Below, in pieces: positions 25,951 through 36,300 of a DNA stretch of 61,919 bases (positions within the stretch are counted from its first letter, which is position 1; each line of letters starts with the position of its first letter). Origin of the DNA: Bacteroidota bacterium (GTDB taxonomy: Bacteria > Bacteroidota > Bacteroidia > Chitinophagales > Chitinophagaceae); assembly GCA_013287475.1 (NCBI GenBank), contig JABDDT010000010.1, positions 1 to 61,919 of the forward strand, given 5' to 3'. The notes under the pieces are model-generated. The model was not told the origin of the DNA. It searched no databases and saw only the letters and a program-made list of their open reading frames with translations. Both the position numbers and the translations under genes were made by a program.

Positions 25951-28095
25951 TCAGCGCATCAGTATCACTGTACCACTGACTACATTTTTCTTCCCTCCTG
26001 AAAATTGATATGTGCACATCCAAACATAAGCGCCTGTTTCCTGCGCAGCGTTTCCAATCATTCCATCCCAGCCTTTCCCGGGATCACTGGTTTTAAAGAT
26101 CAGTTGCCCAAAGCGGTTATAAATTTTAAACTGATAGATCACAGGCGTCGCTATAATAACTGGTTTAAAAATGTCATTTAATCCGTCTTTATTTGGTGTA
26201 AATGCATTCGGAAAAAATATTTCCATCGGGCAGGATTTTGTTTTAATCTGGATGGAATCGTTACCAGCACACCCGTATTTGTCCACAACATATAATGAAT
26301 ATTTTCCCGCTTCTCCGATTTGTAACGAATTTCCAACCCCGCCTGTACTCCATTTATACATTTCAAAAGGACGCACAGGCCTTATATCCAGGATATCGCC
26401 GATACATATGGTCGTATCTGCCGGCAAAAAAGAAGCGGGTAGCGGTTCAATGGAACCAACCCTTACCGTATCGGTATCAGAACATCCATTTGGATCAGTT
26501 ACGTTCACCCAATAAGTGCCTGAATCAGCAACATCCATAGTTTGCATAACTGATCCATCCTGCCAGAGATAGCTTATGTAACCAGTCCCTGCATCCAGTT
26601 TCATAATATACCCGGAACATAAAACGGTGTCCGAGGGCAAATTAACTTTTGACATCTTTGATGAATCGCAACAACTTAAATATTGAGGACATAATAAACG
26701 TGATTCAAGTGACTCGTCATTCAGACTCAGTGGAAAATCATTAACCATTAATGAAAGGTCGTTATTCAGACTCCATGACATCGGAACCAGGCTGATCTGA
26801 TCTGACTGCAGGCTGAGATTGGTGGCGCCGGAATTACATCCCGCACCCAGGGAATCAAGTTTCAAAAAACTAAGCTCATTAAATCCATCGGCATTTAAAC
26901 CACTTCCAATCCCTGCTATTCCATTTGACGGGGCAGGCGCCAGCTGGTTCCATCCTGAAAAACCCATGTTCAATATTGAAAAATCATACTGCCACGCGAT
27001 TTGTTTATTTCCATCAACACGCATAATTATATTCTTGTGTGCTGATCCGGATATTCCGGATGGCTGGTAAAAATAAATTCCATTATCCGGCCCTACTATA
27101 ATATTTTCTTTACCATTCAACGATCCATAAGGATTGTTTACTAAAAAACTGCCACCGGTATTTCCTTCATTGTCCAAAAAAATAAAATCATTGAGTTGAT
27201 TTTGAGAATAACTATTTATCAGCAAACTATCATTGTAACTATGAATATCCAGGAAAGTAAGTGGCGGCTTCGCCGGATCATTTTTCATGGTCCGGATTAA
27301 CTGTCCGGTATTTTTATCCAGCTGAACAAAGAATGATCTCAGGATATCGAAAGGCGTCACAGCCTGATAAACAGAACCTGTTGCATATATATAATTACCT
27401 TTTTCTAAAATACCGCCTATATCATAGTAAGCATCATTTTCAACGCTTAGTTTTCTGCCCCATACGATACGGCCTGACTGATCTATTTTTATTATGGAAA
27501 TGCCGGAAGGGCTGCCAGACAAAGGGAAAGATCCGATCTCTATTGCGAATCCCCCGTCCGATGTTTCGCAGACAGCAGAAAAATAGTTCATCACATTGGT
27601 TCCGTCGGATAAGGAATGTGCCCAAACTTTATTCCCCGATTTATCCAGTTTAAAAATATTTAAGTAACGGGGATAATTGTCCTGTTGCGACTGAAAGGGA
27701 AATGCGCTTACTAGATATCCTGAATCAGATGTGGAAATGACAAACTGTATAACCTCTTCCTGTCCCGGAGTCATCGCTTTTGACCAGTCCACACAACCTT
27801 TTCCGTCAATATGAAAAAGAGAAGTAGTCCTCGTTACAATATTATTTACAGATGGTTTGTAAAAGTCTCCGGTAAGCAGGTATCCATTTGATTTATCCTC
27901 CGTGATGCAAAATGGTTCCATAGCCTGATCCGGAGGATTATATTGTTTTTGGAAATTGCTGCCATCTGATATAATGGTATCTGCTTCAGGTGAATATTTT
28001 GCTTTTGACACACGTGTATCATGAACATTTAAAGAATAAATATGAAGTGAAAGAATCAGCGCAAATACCAACAATATGGTTCTCTCATAATGCAT
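25951..28095 (-). CDS. T9SS type B-secreted surface protein
   Basis: A 714-residue exported protein from the ATG at 28095, chosen because it opens a signal peptide (MHYERTILLVFALIL) and avoids overlap with the preceding gene. The body contains propeller-like repeats (GGFAIEIGSFPLSG, KIDQSGRIVWGRKL) that recall beta-propeller lectin-type proteins, followed by two Ig/PKD-like modules with SGTYWVNVTDPNGC and AGKYSLYVVDKYGC. The last about 90 residues (FFPNAFTPNKDGLNDIFKP to the end) are the gliding-motility/CHU_C type B sorting domain. It probably sits on the cell surface. It is the fifth gene of the same-strand run that starts with SusC. Confidence 0.85.
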   Translation of the reverse strand: MHYERTILLVFALILSLHIYSLNVHDTRVSKAKYSPEADTIISDGSNFQKQYNPPDQAMEPFCITEDKSNGYLLTGDFYKPSVNNIVTRTTSLFHIDGKGCVDWSKAMTPGQEEVIQFVISTSDSGYLVSAFPFQSQQDNYPRYLNIFKLDKSGNKVWAHSLSDGTNVMNYFSAVCETSDGGFAIEIGSFPLSGSPSGISIIKIDQSGRIVWGRKLSVENDAYYDIGGILEKGNYIYATGSVYQAVTPFDILRSFFVQLDKNTGQLIRTMKNDPAKPPLTFLDIHSYNDSLLINSYSQNQLNDFIFLDNEGNTGGSFLVNNPYGSLNGKENIIVGPDNGIYFYQPSGISGSAHKNIIMRVDGNKQIAWQYDFSILNMGFSGWNQLAPAPSNGIAGIGSGLNADGFNELSFLKLDSLGAGCNSGATNLSLQSDQISLVPMSWSLNNDLSLMVNDFPLSLNDESLESRLLCPQYLSCCDSSKMSKVNLPSDTVLCSGYIMKLDAGTGYISYLWQDGSVMQTMDVADSGTYWVNVTDPNGCSDTDTVRVGSIEPLPASFLPADTTICIGDILDIRPVRPFEMYKWSTGGVGNSLQIGEAGKYSLYVVDKYGCAGNDSIQIKTKSCPMEIFFPNAFTPNKDGLNDIFKPVIIATPVIYQFKIYNRFGQLIFKTSDPGKGWDGMIGNAAQETGAYVWMCTYQFSGGKKNVVSGTVILMR

Positions 28096-28114
28096 TTTAT
28101 ACGGCCCTTCTGCT

Positions 28115-29386
28115 TTATTTATCCGGCAAAGGTGGTAAAGGAATATTTCCATCCAATGGGATTTCTTTCTTTAACATCCTCCCGGCCATTCCTGTCAGAA
28201 ATAAATAATAGTCACTTGGAATTTCCGGTTCGAACGATTCGAATGTACTAAGCCCGACAGGAGGACTTTTTGAAGTTTTAAAAATGGCTGTTCCTTCATC
28301 TATTTCATCGAACATGGCAATATATATCATTTCCGAACCTTCTTCTATAGCTCCAAAAAGCTGCTGCCAGTAGAATCGTCCCCGGTTGCGGGAGATCGGT
28401 GCCTTGTTACTTTCAGGATGCATGTTGTGCCAGCTGAATCCTGGAAAAACCACGGGTGCATAATCCAGTTTATTTTGTTTGCACCATATGATATCATCTT
28501 TGATCCTGCTTTTGAACACAGGATAAGTTTCTTCATTAAATCTCCCGACAAACCAGGGTCGGATAATATCTGCTTTATGAATTAAAGTATGGAGATAAGG
28601 ATCTTTTTCAGTATCCTTTCCAAAATCCCTCCAGTAAGCCGGTACGCCCAGAAGTATCGAACAGCCACCATAAACCGGATCATATTTTAGAAAGTCTATT
28701 ATTCTCTCAATAGATTTCAAATTATTTGTTCTGTCCGGAAATCCGACTCCCCATAAAGCCACCAGAGGTTTATGGCGATGATACAGGTAAGTCTGATGCG
28801 GTCCGCGTGAAGCTATTTTCAAACTGTCTACCAGGTGTTTCCAGTCATTGATGATGACCAGCCAGTCTTTATTCTCTTCATTCACGCCCGAAAAATCATA
28901 CATAACAGCAATGGCCCTGTGAAAATATCGGGACGCATTCAGCGCATTATTCAGAAGATGATCGTCGTGCTTAAGATTTTCAGGATTTTTAATGGCGGTC
29001 ACGGATCGCTGAACAAATACGCCGTCCACTCCATAATCTTTCATCCACTTGAAATGAACATATACACTTTGACTATCGTAAGAACTGAATATATAAGCCG
29101 GTTGTCCGTTAGCAATCTTAAATGGTGTTTCATACACTTTCTGATATTCCTTTACTTCCGGCCAAAAATCAACTTTACAATTTCCAGGCTCAAACACACC
29201 GTTCCTCGCATAGTGATTCCAGCCCATATTAGCCCCGTCGGTAGGGGCATTGAACCATCCCTGGTAACCGGCCATGATCAGTCCTTTAAACGTTTCAAAG
29301 GAAGAATTCTGGCTGTATTTCGGCTGTGCACAAACCATTGAAATCAGGAAACTTCCTGCCAGAAACATCATGAATCTTTTGATCAT
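28115..29386 (-). CDS. Glycoside hydrolase family 71/99-like protein
   Basis: A 423-residue secreted protein: signal peptide to about residue 20 (SMVCAQ), then an (alpha/beta)8-type domain. GLIMAGYQGWFNAPTDGANM at the start and WMKDYGVDGVFVQR, RAIAVMYDFSGV and MIYIAMFDEIDEGTAIF match the GH71/GH99-like group. GH99 members cleave internal alpha-mannosides and GH71 alpha-1,3-glucans. The candidate acidic pair is the Glu/Asp in MFDEIDEGTA. It follows GH92 by 16 bases and is part of the SusC/SusD locus, so it fits an alpha-mannan degrading set. Substrate remains inference. Confidence 0.85.
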   Translation of the reverse strand: MIKRFMMFLAGSFLISMVCAQPKYSQNSSFETFKGLIMAGYQGWFNAPTDGANMGWNHYARNGVFEPGNCKVDFWPEVKEYQKVYETPFKIANGQPAYIFSSYDSQSVYVHFKWMKDYGVDGVFVQRSVTAIKNPENLKHDDHLLNNALNASRYFHRAIAVMYDFSGVNEENKDWLVIINDWKHLVDSLKIASRGPHQTYLYHRHKPLVALWGVGFPDRTNNLKSIERIIDFLKYDPVYGGCSILLGVPAYWRDFGKDTEKDPYLHTLIHKADIIRPWFVGRFNEETYPVFKSRIKDDIIWCKQNKLDYAPVVFPGFSWHNMHPESNKAPISRNRGRFYWQQLFGAIEEGSEMIYIAMFDEIDEGTAIFKTSKSPPVGLSTFESFEPEIPSDYYLFLTGMAGRMLKKEIPLDGNIPLPPLPDK

Positions 29387-29402
29387 CTGTGCTGCTTTTA
29401 CA

Positions 29403-31691
29403 CTATTTATTTTTTACAACCCCGTCTCCCTCAACTCCCCATTTCTTATTTGGTTTAGGTCCCATTTCCAATTCAAGCGTCCCGCCGTTCATGAGTTGAT
29501 CATGCGTAAACCAGGGTGTTTTTAATTGAACCCCGTTGAAGCGACCACTTTGTATATATTTATTTATCTGAGAACAATGATGTGCGAGAACCGTGAATTT
29601 TTTTCCGTTTTCCAATGAAATCGTCACTTTACTGAAAACCGGACTGCCAATTGTATATACCGGGATCCCTGGTGTTAACGGGTAAAATCCCATGGAGGAA
29701 AAAACCACGAAGGCTGACATACCGCCTCCGTCTTCATCTCCGGGAATTCCAAATATGTCGTCTTTAAACCAGGTGTCTAAAAGAAGTCTGATTTTTTGTT
29801 GCGTCTTCCAGGGAGAATTGGTATAGTTATATAAGTAAGGAATATGAAAACTCGGCTCATTCCCCATGGAGAATTGGCCTACCAATGCTGTTGCATCCGG
29901 GAATTTACTCCAGAACGCATATTTTGAACGGCCCAGGTCCTCCCGGAATAATTTATCCAGCCTCGTTTCGAATGCATCCTTACCATTCATCAGGTTGATC
30001 AGGCTGGGAATATCCTGTTGCACCTGCCACATGTATGTCCACCCATTATTTTCATCAAAATAATCCCTGCCACCCTGGCCTCCGTCAAATGCCGGATCTA
30101 TATTTATCCAGTTTCCTTTGTCATCCTTCGGTAAAAAAAACATCTGTTCCTTATTCCATAAATTCAGGTAATTCCTGCTCCATTTATAAAAAAGTTCATA
30201 GTCATTCATTTTCCCCAGTTCTTTCGCCAGCTGGGAAGCCGCCCAGTCATCATAAGATGCTCCCAGTGTTACAGCGACCGACTGCCTTTTTTCAAAAGGA
30301 TGAACCTGGTCTACAGTCTCTTTGGTACCGGGAGGAAGTGCCGGGAAATAACCATGGGTTCTGTAAAAATCATCGAGTACTGTCTTTTCCCCGTTACGCC
30401 ATGGTAACAGTGTGGCGGAAACCGCATTTTTTTTGATGCCCTCATAAGCCGTTTGGATGTCAAAATTTCTCAGCCCTTTTCTGTAGGCATCCAAAAAAAT
30501 GATGGAAGAGTGAAATCCGTTCATGCAGGCATAATCGCCAAACAGGACAGGAAATGTAGGCATCCAGCGGCTTTGTTCATACATGCGAACATATGACTGA
30601 AGCATGTCCTCTTCCAGGGAAGGATGTAAAATCATCCGGAGCGGATGTAATGCCAGATATGTATCCCATGACCAGTCATCAACATAAAATGCCCTGGCAT
30701 CTTTGTTAATTTTTCCGTTGTATCCGCTGAAATAAAATGAGTCTTCACTGATGTTAACCATTCTTTCAGAGCAACGGTATAAAGCAGTATAAAAGGAACG
30801 TCTCTGACTAGCTGTTCCGCCTTCAACATGTATTTGTGAAATCAGATCAGACCATTTTTGTTCTGCATCAGATTTCACTTTCGAAAAACTTTTTTCATTT
30901 ATTTCATGCATGTAATTATCCTTCGCCTGATGCTCACTGATAAAACTGATCGCATATCTGAATTCAACCGATTTACAGTTTGAAGGGAAATTAATATAGG
31001 CCTTAACTGATTCGCCGGAAATGTCATGATCGTTTTTCGGCTGGCCATTTTCTATAAACCCTGTTTTCCCTTCAGAGGAAAATTCTCCGAACATATATAT
31101 CTTAACATCTCCGTGCCAGGTTTCCATTCCGGAAATTGCACTGGCAGAAATGAAGTGAAATGAAGAAGCGCCATTACTGTAATTACTAAACAGGAGTGAT
31201 TTATTTTCTCCCTGAGGAAATGAAAACCGGTAAATCCCGGTCTTTCGGCCTGGTGAGAACTCAACTGTTACTTCATCATTCAGTAAATAAGTGGAATAAT
31301 ACCAGGGCCTCGTAATTTCAAGATCATGATCATAAGGCATTTTCTGGTTCCAGTTCGACACACTGATCTCCCTGACCGTGGGTTGAATTCCAAAAACAGC
31401 GCCCAGCCTGTGTGAGACGATAGTAAGTGGAAAACTCGCTATCTGATCGTCGAGATAATCCTTCCGTATTGGATAAACTCTTATCATCTGGTTCGGCAGA
31501 TAAGCAGCTGGCTGCGTCGGCTCCAGCAGTTGCGCAACATTTCCAATGGTAGGGTCGATGTACTGAAGCAGGTTGTTTTTGGGTGCCGAGGTATCAGTCT
31601 TTTTAAAGTTACCGGCATTTACAAATCCCGATAGAATAGAAAGCAGTACCGATAAAACAACTGTCTTGTTCTTAAACAATAAACTGATCAT
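29403..31691 (-). CDS. GH92 family alpha-mannosidase
   Basis: A 762-residue secreted protein from the ATG at 31691 (a TTG five codons earlier is possible); signal peptide to about residue 22. The N-terminal domain begins with LLQYIDPTIGN and the C-terminal (alpha/alpha)6 domain holds the GH92 motif GDEDGGGMSAFVVFSSMGFY. GH92 enzymes are calcium-dependent exo-alpha-mannosidases with inverting mechanism, acting on N-glycans or yeast mannan in Bacteroidota. The spacer before it contains a terminator hairpin, so its expression is expected below that of SusC/SusD. Confidence 0.9.
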   Translation of the reverse strand: MISLLFKNKTVVLSVLLSILSGFVNAGNFKKTDTSAPKNNLLQYIDPTIGNVAQLLEPTQPAAYLPNQMIRVYPIRKDYLDDQIASFPLTIVSHRLGAVFGIQPTVREISVSNWNQKMPYDHDLEITRPWYYSTYLLNDEVTVEFSPGRKTGIYRFSFPQGENKSLLFSNYSNGASSFHFISASAISGMETWHGDVKIYMFGEFSSEGKTGFIENGQPKNDHDISGESVKAYINFPSNCKSVEFRYAISFISEHQAKDNYMHEINEKSFSKVKSDAEQKWSDLISQIHVEGGTASQRRSFYTALYRCSERMVNISEDSFYFSGYNGKINKDARAFYVDDWSWDTYLALHPLRMILHPSLEEDMLQSYVRMYEQSRWMPTFPVLFGDYACMNGFHSSIIFLDAYRKGLRNFDIQTAYEGIKKNAVSATLLPWRNGEKTVLDDFYRTHGYFPALPPGTKETVDQVHPFEKRQSVAVTLGASYDDWAASQLAKELGKMNDYELFYKWSRNYLNLWNKEQMFFLPKDDKGNWINIDPAFDGGQGGRDYFDENNGWTYMWQVQQDIPSLINLMNGKDAFETRLDKLFREDLGRSKYAFWSKFPDATALVGQFSMGNEPSFHIPYLYNYTNSPWKTQQKIRLLLDTWFKDDIFGIPGDEDGGGMSAFVVFSSMGFYPLTPGIPVYTIGSPVFSKVTISLENGKKFTVLAHHCSQINKYIQSGRFNGVQLKTPWFTHDQLMNGGTLELEMGPKPNKKWGVEGDGVVKNK

Positions 31692-31762
31692 TAAGAAAAT
31701 TTTCAAGTCTGCAATAGGATCCCGTCAAAAACAATTGAATTAATTCCCCTCCGTAAAAAAGC

Positions 31763-31789
31763 TTAACCATGCACGTTATGCATGGTTAA
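31763..31789 (-). terminator. Intrinsic terminator between SusD and GH92
   Basis: A perfect 11-bp stem (TTAACCATGCA with its reverse complement) and a five-base loop, followed on the minus strand by the sequence GCTTTTTT. It lies 26 bases after the SusD stop codon. Partial termination here would make more SusC/SusD transcript than enzyme transcript, as is typical of these loci. Confidence 0.75.
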
Positions 31790-31814
31790 ACTTCACTCAC
31801 AGGATTTTATATTA

Positions 31815-33344
31815 TCAATATCCGGGATTCTGGGTCCATTGCGGATTCTTGAGCATTTCATTTATCGGGATAGGTGCGTAGTATTTGTTTTGAAGGACAA
31901 CAGTCGGACTGATCGGATTCTCCAGAGGATTCCTCGCTGCTACAATTTGCGGAAGTAATTGAAGCCTGACAATATCAAACCATCTTAATCCCCACTCAGC
32001 TGCAAATTCATACGCTCTTTCGTACACCACAGAATCCCTGAACGCTATCTGGCTAAGACCCGCCGTCAGCGGTTGTTCGCCTGCGCGGGCCCTGACAGTA
32101 TTTATCGCAGCATACCCTGCTGCAGTTGGTCCGCTGCCAGCCATATCAGATGCTTCGGCATAATCCAATAATACCTGTGGATACCTGATCACATCGTTTG
32201 TTTTATTCGTGCTTGGATTCATGGCAATGAGCGTTGAATCTGTTTCCAGGCAACCCTCATTATTAATCGCCTGTCTGAATTTCCTGTAGAATGGATGCTG
32301 ATTCCGGGTCAAAGGTGAATTGTAGGGAACAAGAAGAAATGTTTTATTCGGCTGGAGAAGTTTGAGTGTAGTATAAAATTCTTCATCCGTTCTTTTACAA
32401 ACCGGAGCCCCCAGGTAAAAATTAATTTCAGGATAGAATTCTTCCCATCCGAAATTTCCATCTAACCCATATTCTTCCCATGGCATGGAGCAATCACCAA
32501 AAAAACGATCCGGGTTTCCGCCGCTGACATTAAATTCCAAACCGAAAATAGATTCTGAATTATTATTCGTCTGGAATACCTGCGCATAATCGGGAACCAG
32601 CGTATATTGTCCGGACTGAATCACAGAATCTGCTTCAGTGGCTGCCATTGAATAATTGCTGGTTTGATTCAATGGCCATGTTGCCATGGTCATATATACA
32701 TCAGCTAAAACGGATCTGGCTGAATTTTGAGTGGCCTTCCCCGGTTGTCCGGGAAAACTGGTGGGAAGCAGACTGGCGGCCATTTGCAGATCACTTACGA
32801 TTTGCTGGTAAACTACGCTGACGGAATCTCTTGCGGGCCTGTAGTCAGGTCCGACTTCGGTAGTTATTACGGGTACAGGTCCGAATGTTCTTACCAGAAG
32901 ATAATAACTCCAGCCTCTTATAAAATAGGCCTGGCCTGCGGCTCCGTTTTTTGAGGCTGCATCGCTGGAGACTTTCTGATAATTTGCAAGCACATTATTA
33001 CACTGGTATATGGCACCCCATGGTGTACCCCACTGACTGTGCGCTATAGCGTTATTACCTGAACTCGCATTGAACTGATCAAAACTTCTCTGATCTGCCT
33101 TTCCGAGGTTTGGATCGGCTGTCAGATCATCTGAACCAAAAAAAGAATACAGGTGGAAATCGAAGGCGTAGCCGCCATCCACGACCATTCCCTGGTAGAT
33201 GGCGGTAACCGCAGCATCCAGATCAGATTGGGTTTGGAAATAATTTCCCGGTGTAAGCGTTGCCTTGGGATCTTCTTTGAGTTTCGAACATCCCAGGAAA
33301 GCTACGGCGATGATTATAAATGTTATGAAGACTTTTATTTTCAT
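31815..33344 (-). CDS. SusD/RagB family glycan-binding lipoprotein
   Basis: A 509-residue lipoprotein from the ATG at 33344 (MKIKVFITFIIIAVAFLGCS); an ATG ten codons earlier at 33374 is an alternative. The lipobox is FLGC. Conserved SusD features are YFQTQSDLDAAVTAIYQGM at the N-terminus, AYFIRGWSYYLLVRTFGPVPV, SVLADVYMTMATWPL, VRARAG and the ending YYAPIPINEMLKNPQWTQNPGY. SusD proteins cap the SusC transporter on the cell surface and bind oligosaccharides. The gene follows susC closely, so they are co-expressed. Ligand probably mannose-containing, judged from the neighbouring hydrolases. Confidence 0.93.
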   Translation of the reverse strand: MKIKVFITFIIIAVAFLGCSKLKEDPKATLTPGNYFQTQSDLDAAVTAIYQGMVVDGGYAFDFHLYSFFGSDDLTADPNLGKADQRSFDQFNASSGNNAIAHSQWGTPWGAIYQCNNVLANYQKVSSDAASKNGAAGQAYFIRGWSYYLLVRTFGPVPVITTEVGPDYRPARDSVSVVYQQIVSDLQMAASLLPTSFPGQPGKATQNSARSVLADVYMTMATWPLNQTSNYSMAATEADSVIQSGQYTLVPDYAQVFQTNNNSESIFGLEFNVSGGNPDRFFGDCSMPWEEYGLDGNFGWEEFYPEINFYLGAPVCKRTDEEFYTTLKLLQPNKTFLLVPYNSPLTRNQHPFYRKFRQAINNEGCLETDSTLIAMNPSTNKTNDVIRYPQVLLDYAEASDMAGSGPTAAGYAAINTVRARAGEQPLTAGLSQIAFRDSVVYERAYEFAAEWGLRWFDIVRLQLLPQIVAARNPLENPISPTVVLQNKYYAPIPINEMLKNPQWTQNPGY

Positions 33345-33392
33345 TTTCTTATTTTTTATATATGATGTTTTCATTTCAGGCGATTTTAAATG

Positions 33393-36300
33393 TTAGAATC
33401 CAACCCTGAATCCTATGGTATAGGTTCTCGGATTCGGAATGACTCCCATTTCCACACCCTGGGTCATCGCATTCTGCGCATTGGTAAGCTCAGGATCATA
33501 ACCGGGATACTTGGTGATGGTAAATAAATTCTGTCCACTTATATATACATCAACGCTGTGAATTTTTGCATTACCTAAAACACTTTGCGGAATGCTGTAA
33601 TTCAGAGATAAATTTTTGAGTTTTACAAAGTTTGCATTGTAAACAAACCGGCTGCTGTTGGTAGGCCAGCTGCCCGTGGTGCTGAAAGCGGGAACATTTG
33701 TTTCATTTTTAGGAGTCCACATCTGCGTTGCCTCCTCAAGAGTCGCATTGCGTGTACCAGGCGCCTGACCCCAAGTATATGCAATCGTTTGTGAAAATAT
33801 TTGAGCTCCGTTCTGTCCTGCAAACATGAAGCTCAAAGTGAAATTTCCGTAGTTAAAATCGTTGATGAAACCCCAGGTCATTTTAGGTATGCCGTTTCCG
33901 ATCGGCAGATAATCATCCTGGTTAATGACACCATCACCATTCACGTCCGTGTATTTGGCATCCCCGGGTTTGTTGCCATACTTCGCTGCTTCAGTTGCTT
34001 CACTTGCTTTCCAGGTTCCCAGGAATTGATAACCCGTAAATTCTCCCAGCGGAGAACCAACTTTCAGAATTGAAATATTCTGCTGAGGCTGTCCGATACC
34101 ACTGACGATAACATTATCGAGACCATTCAGATTTAATACTTTATTATCATTGAAGGACATTTCGAACCAGGTTGTCCATTTTAATTTTCCTGCATGCGGA
34201 TTCAGGGGATTTCCTGAAATTCCAATTTCGATACCGCGGTTCTGAATACTTCCGATATTACGCTGGTAGCTCCCGCCACCCAGATAAGCCGGCGTCTGGT
34301 AACTGAATAAAAGGTTGGATATTTTTTTATTGTAAGCATCTACCGAGAGGTTCAACCGGTTATTTAAAAACGAGGCGTCAAAACCGATGTCGGTTTGCAA
34401 AGTAGTTTCCCAGACGAGATTAGTTGCAACCGGCGTTCCGAGCGGTGTAGATATGGAAAGTGTGCTGCCATCAAAATAATAACCAACATTACTTGTATTG
34501 ATTACGGGTATAGATGAATAAGGTGGTATTCCCTGATTACCCGTTTCTCCATAACTGGCGCGGAGTTTCAGAGCAGAAAAAACTCTTGAGTTCTCCATAA
34601 AATTTTCTTTCGACACATTCCATCCTACAGCAACAGAAGGGAACGTACTGTATTTGGTTGTTAACCGGGAAGAACCATCATCCCTGATGCTGGCTGTAAG
34701 AAGATATTTATCCTTGTAAGAATAATTTAATCTTCCCATGAATGATTGCAGGTCGCTCGAGGAGTATCCTGAAGTCGTTTGCTGTGTCAGACCCAGACCC
34801 AGGTTATAATATCCAAGGGCATAGGTGGAAAGATTGGATGCAGTGGCATTGATATTCTGATTTGTTGCCTGCGAATATTCATACAGGCCGGTCAGAGTAA
34901 GTGCATGGTCACCAGTCAACAAATTATAAGTAAGGAAGTTACTGGTTTGAAAAGCGCTTAACCAGTTTGTATTTCCTGAGGCATATCCGGATGATAAACC
35001 ATTGATCACTGTCTGGCTGGTACCCAATCCAAAAAGTGAACGGGTCCATCCCCATTGTGATTCATAAGAGTTGGATGAAGTAAAAGTGAGGTTTTTCAAA
35101 ATATGATATGTCAGTACACCCGTACCAACCGCATCGATAGAGTTCGCATCAACTGCCTGATTGGTAGCCTGTGCCACAGGGCTGACACTTAATGTTCCGT
35201 AATTGGAGGTGAGTGTCAGTTTTCCGGTCGTCGGATCATAAACGGGTTTAGTCGGATCCCAGAAAGCCGCTGAAGAAAATGGATCTCCTGTATCACCGAC
35301 ATAGGCCGTATTCCTACTCGATGGAATGGCAGTCATTATATAGAACTTAAGATCCAGTTTATCATTTATTCTGAAATCGAGGTTTGACCTTAAACTTCCT
35401 TTTTTATAATATTGATTAAGAATCAGGCCTGGCTGATCCAGATAATTAAATGAAACAAAATAACTCATGTGAGAACTTCCCCCGGAAACAGAAGCTTCAT
35501 AGTTTTGCACCAGCGGTTTTTGTTGCAGTGCTTTCTGCCAGTTTGTTCCGGGATTGGTCTTAAACCCGTCGAGTTGTGCTGACGTGAAACCGGGAGGAAG
35601 ACCGACTGCTGCATTTTGAATATTTACCGTATTGGCAAAATCGTAAGCATCCATCAAATCAAGATCTTTTGCTATTTCGGCTTTTTGAAACCATGCACTC
35701 AAATTTATTCTGGCAGCTCCCTCATGGCCCGATTTGGTTGTTATGATAACAACACCATTGGATGCCCTTGAACCATAAATTGCTCCTGCCGAAGCATCCT
35801 TCAGAATTTCCATCGACTCAATATCACCCGGATTAATACTGGCAATAGATCCGCCGATATATCCGTCAATAACATATAATGGTTCGTTGGATCCTGTAAT
35901 TGAATTGGTACCTCTGATACGAACACTCAAGGGAGTTCCAGGCATACCATTGGTACTCTGAACGGCTACACCTGGCGCCGTTCCCTGCAGTGCCTGTTCT
36001 ACTTTTACAATGGGCCTGTTTCCCAGTTCATCTGGTTTAACCACACTGATTGCGCCTGTAACGTCCTTTTTCTTTTGCGTTCCATATCCTACTACAATCA
36101 CATCATTCAATGTTTGTGCATTTTGTTTGAGCTGTACATCAAAATAATTTCCATTTCCGATGGATAGCTCAGTATTCAGATAACCTATGAAAGTCACAAC
36201 CAATTGAGCCTTCGCATTGCCCGAATAAGACAGCGCAAAATTCCCGGATGAGTCCGATAAAGTGGAAGCAGCAGTATTTTTAATAGTTATACTAGCCCCT

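Noticed and set aside
28835-29341. 168-codon plus-strand frame
   Set aside because: Lies antisense to the GH71/99-like gene; no domain or plausible start context.
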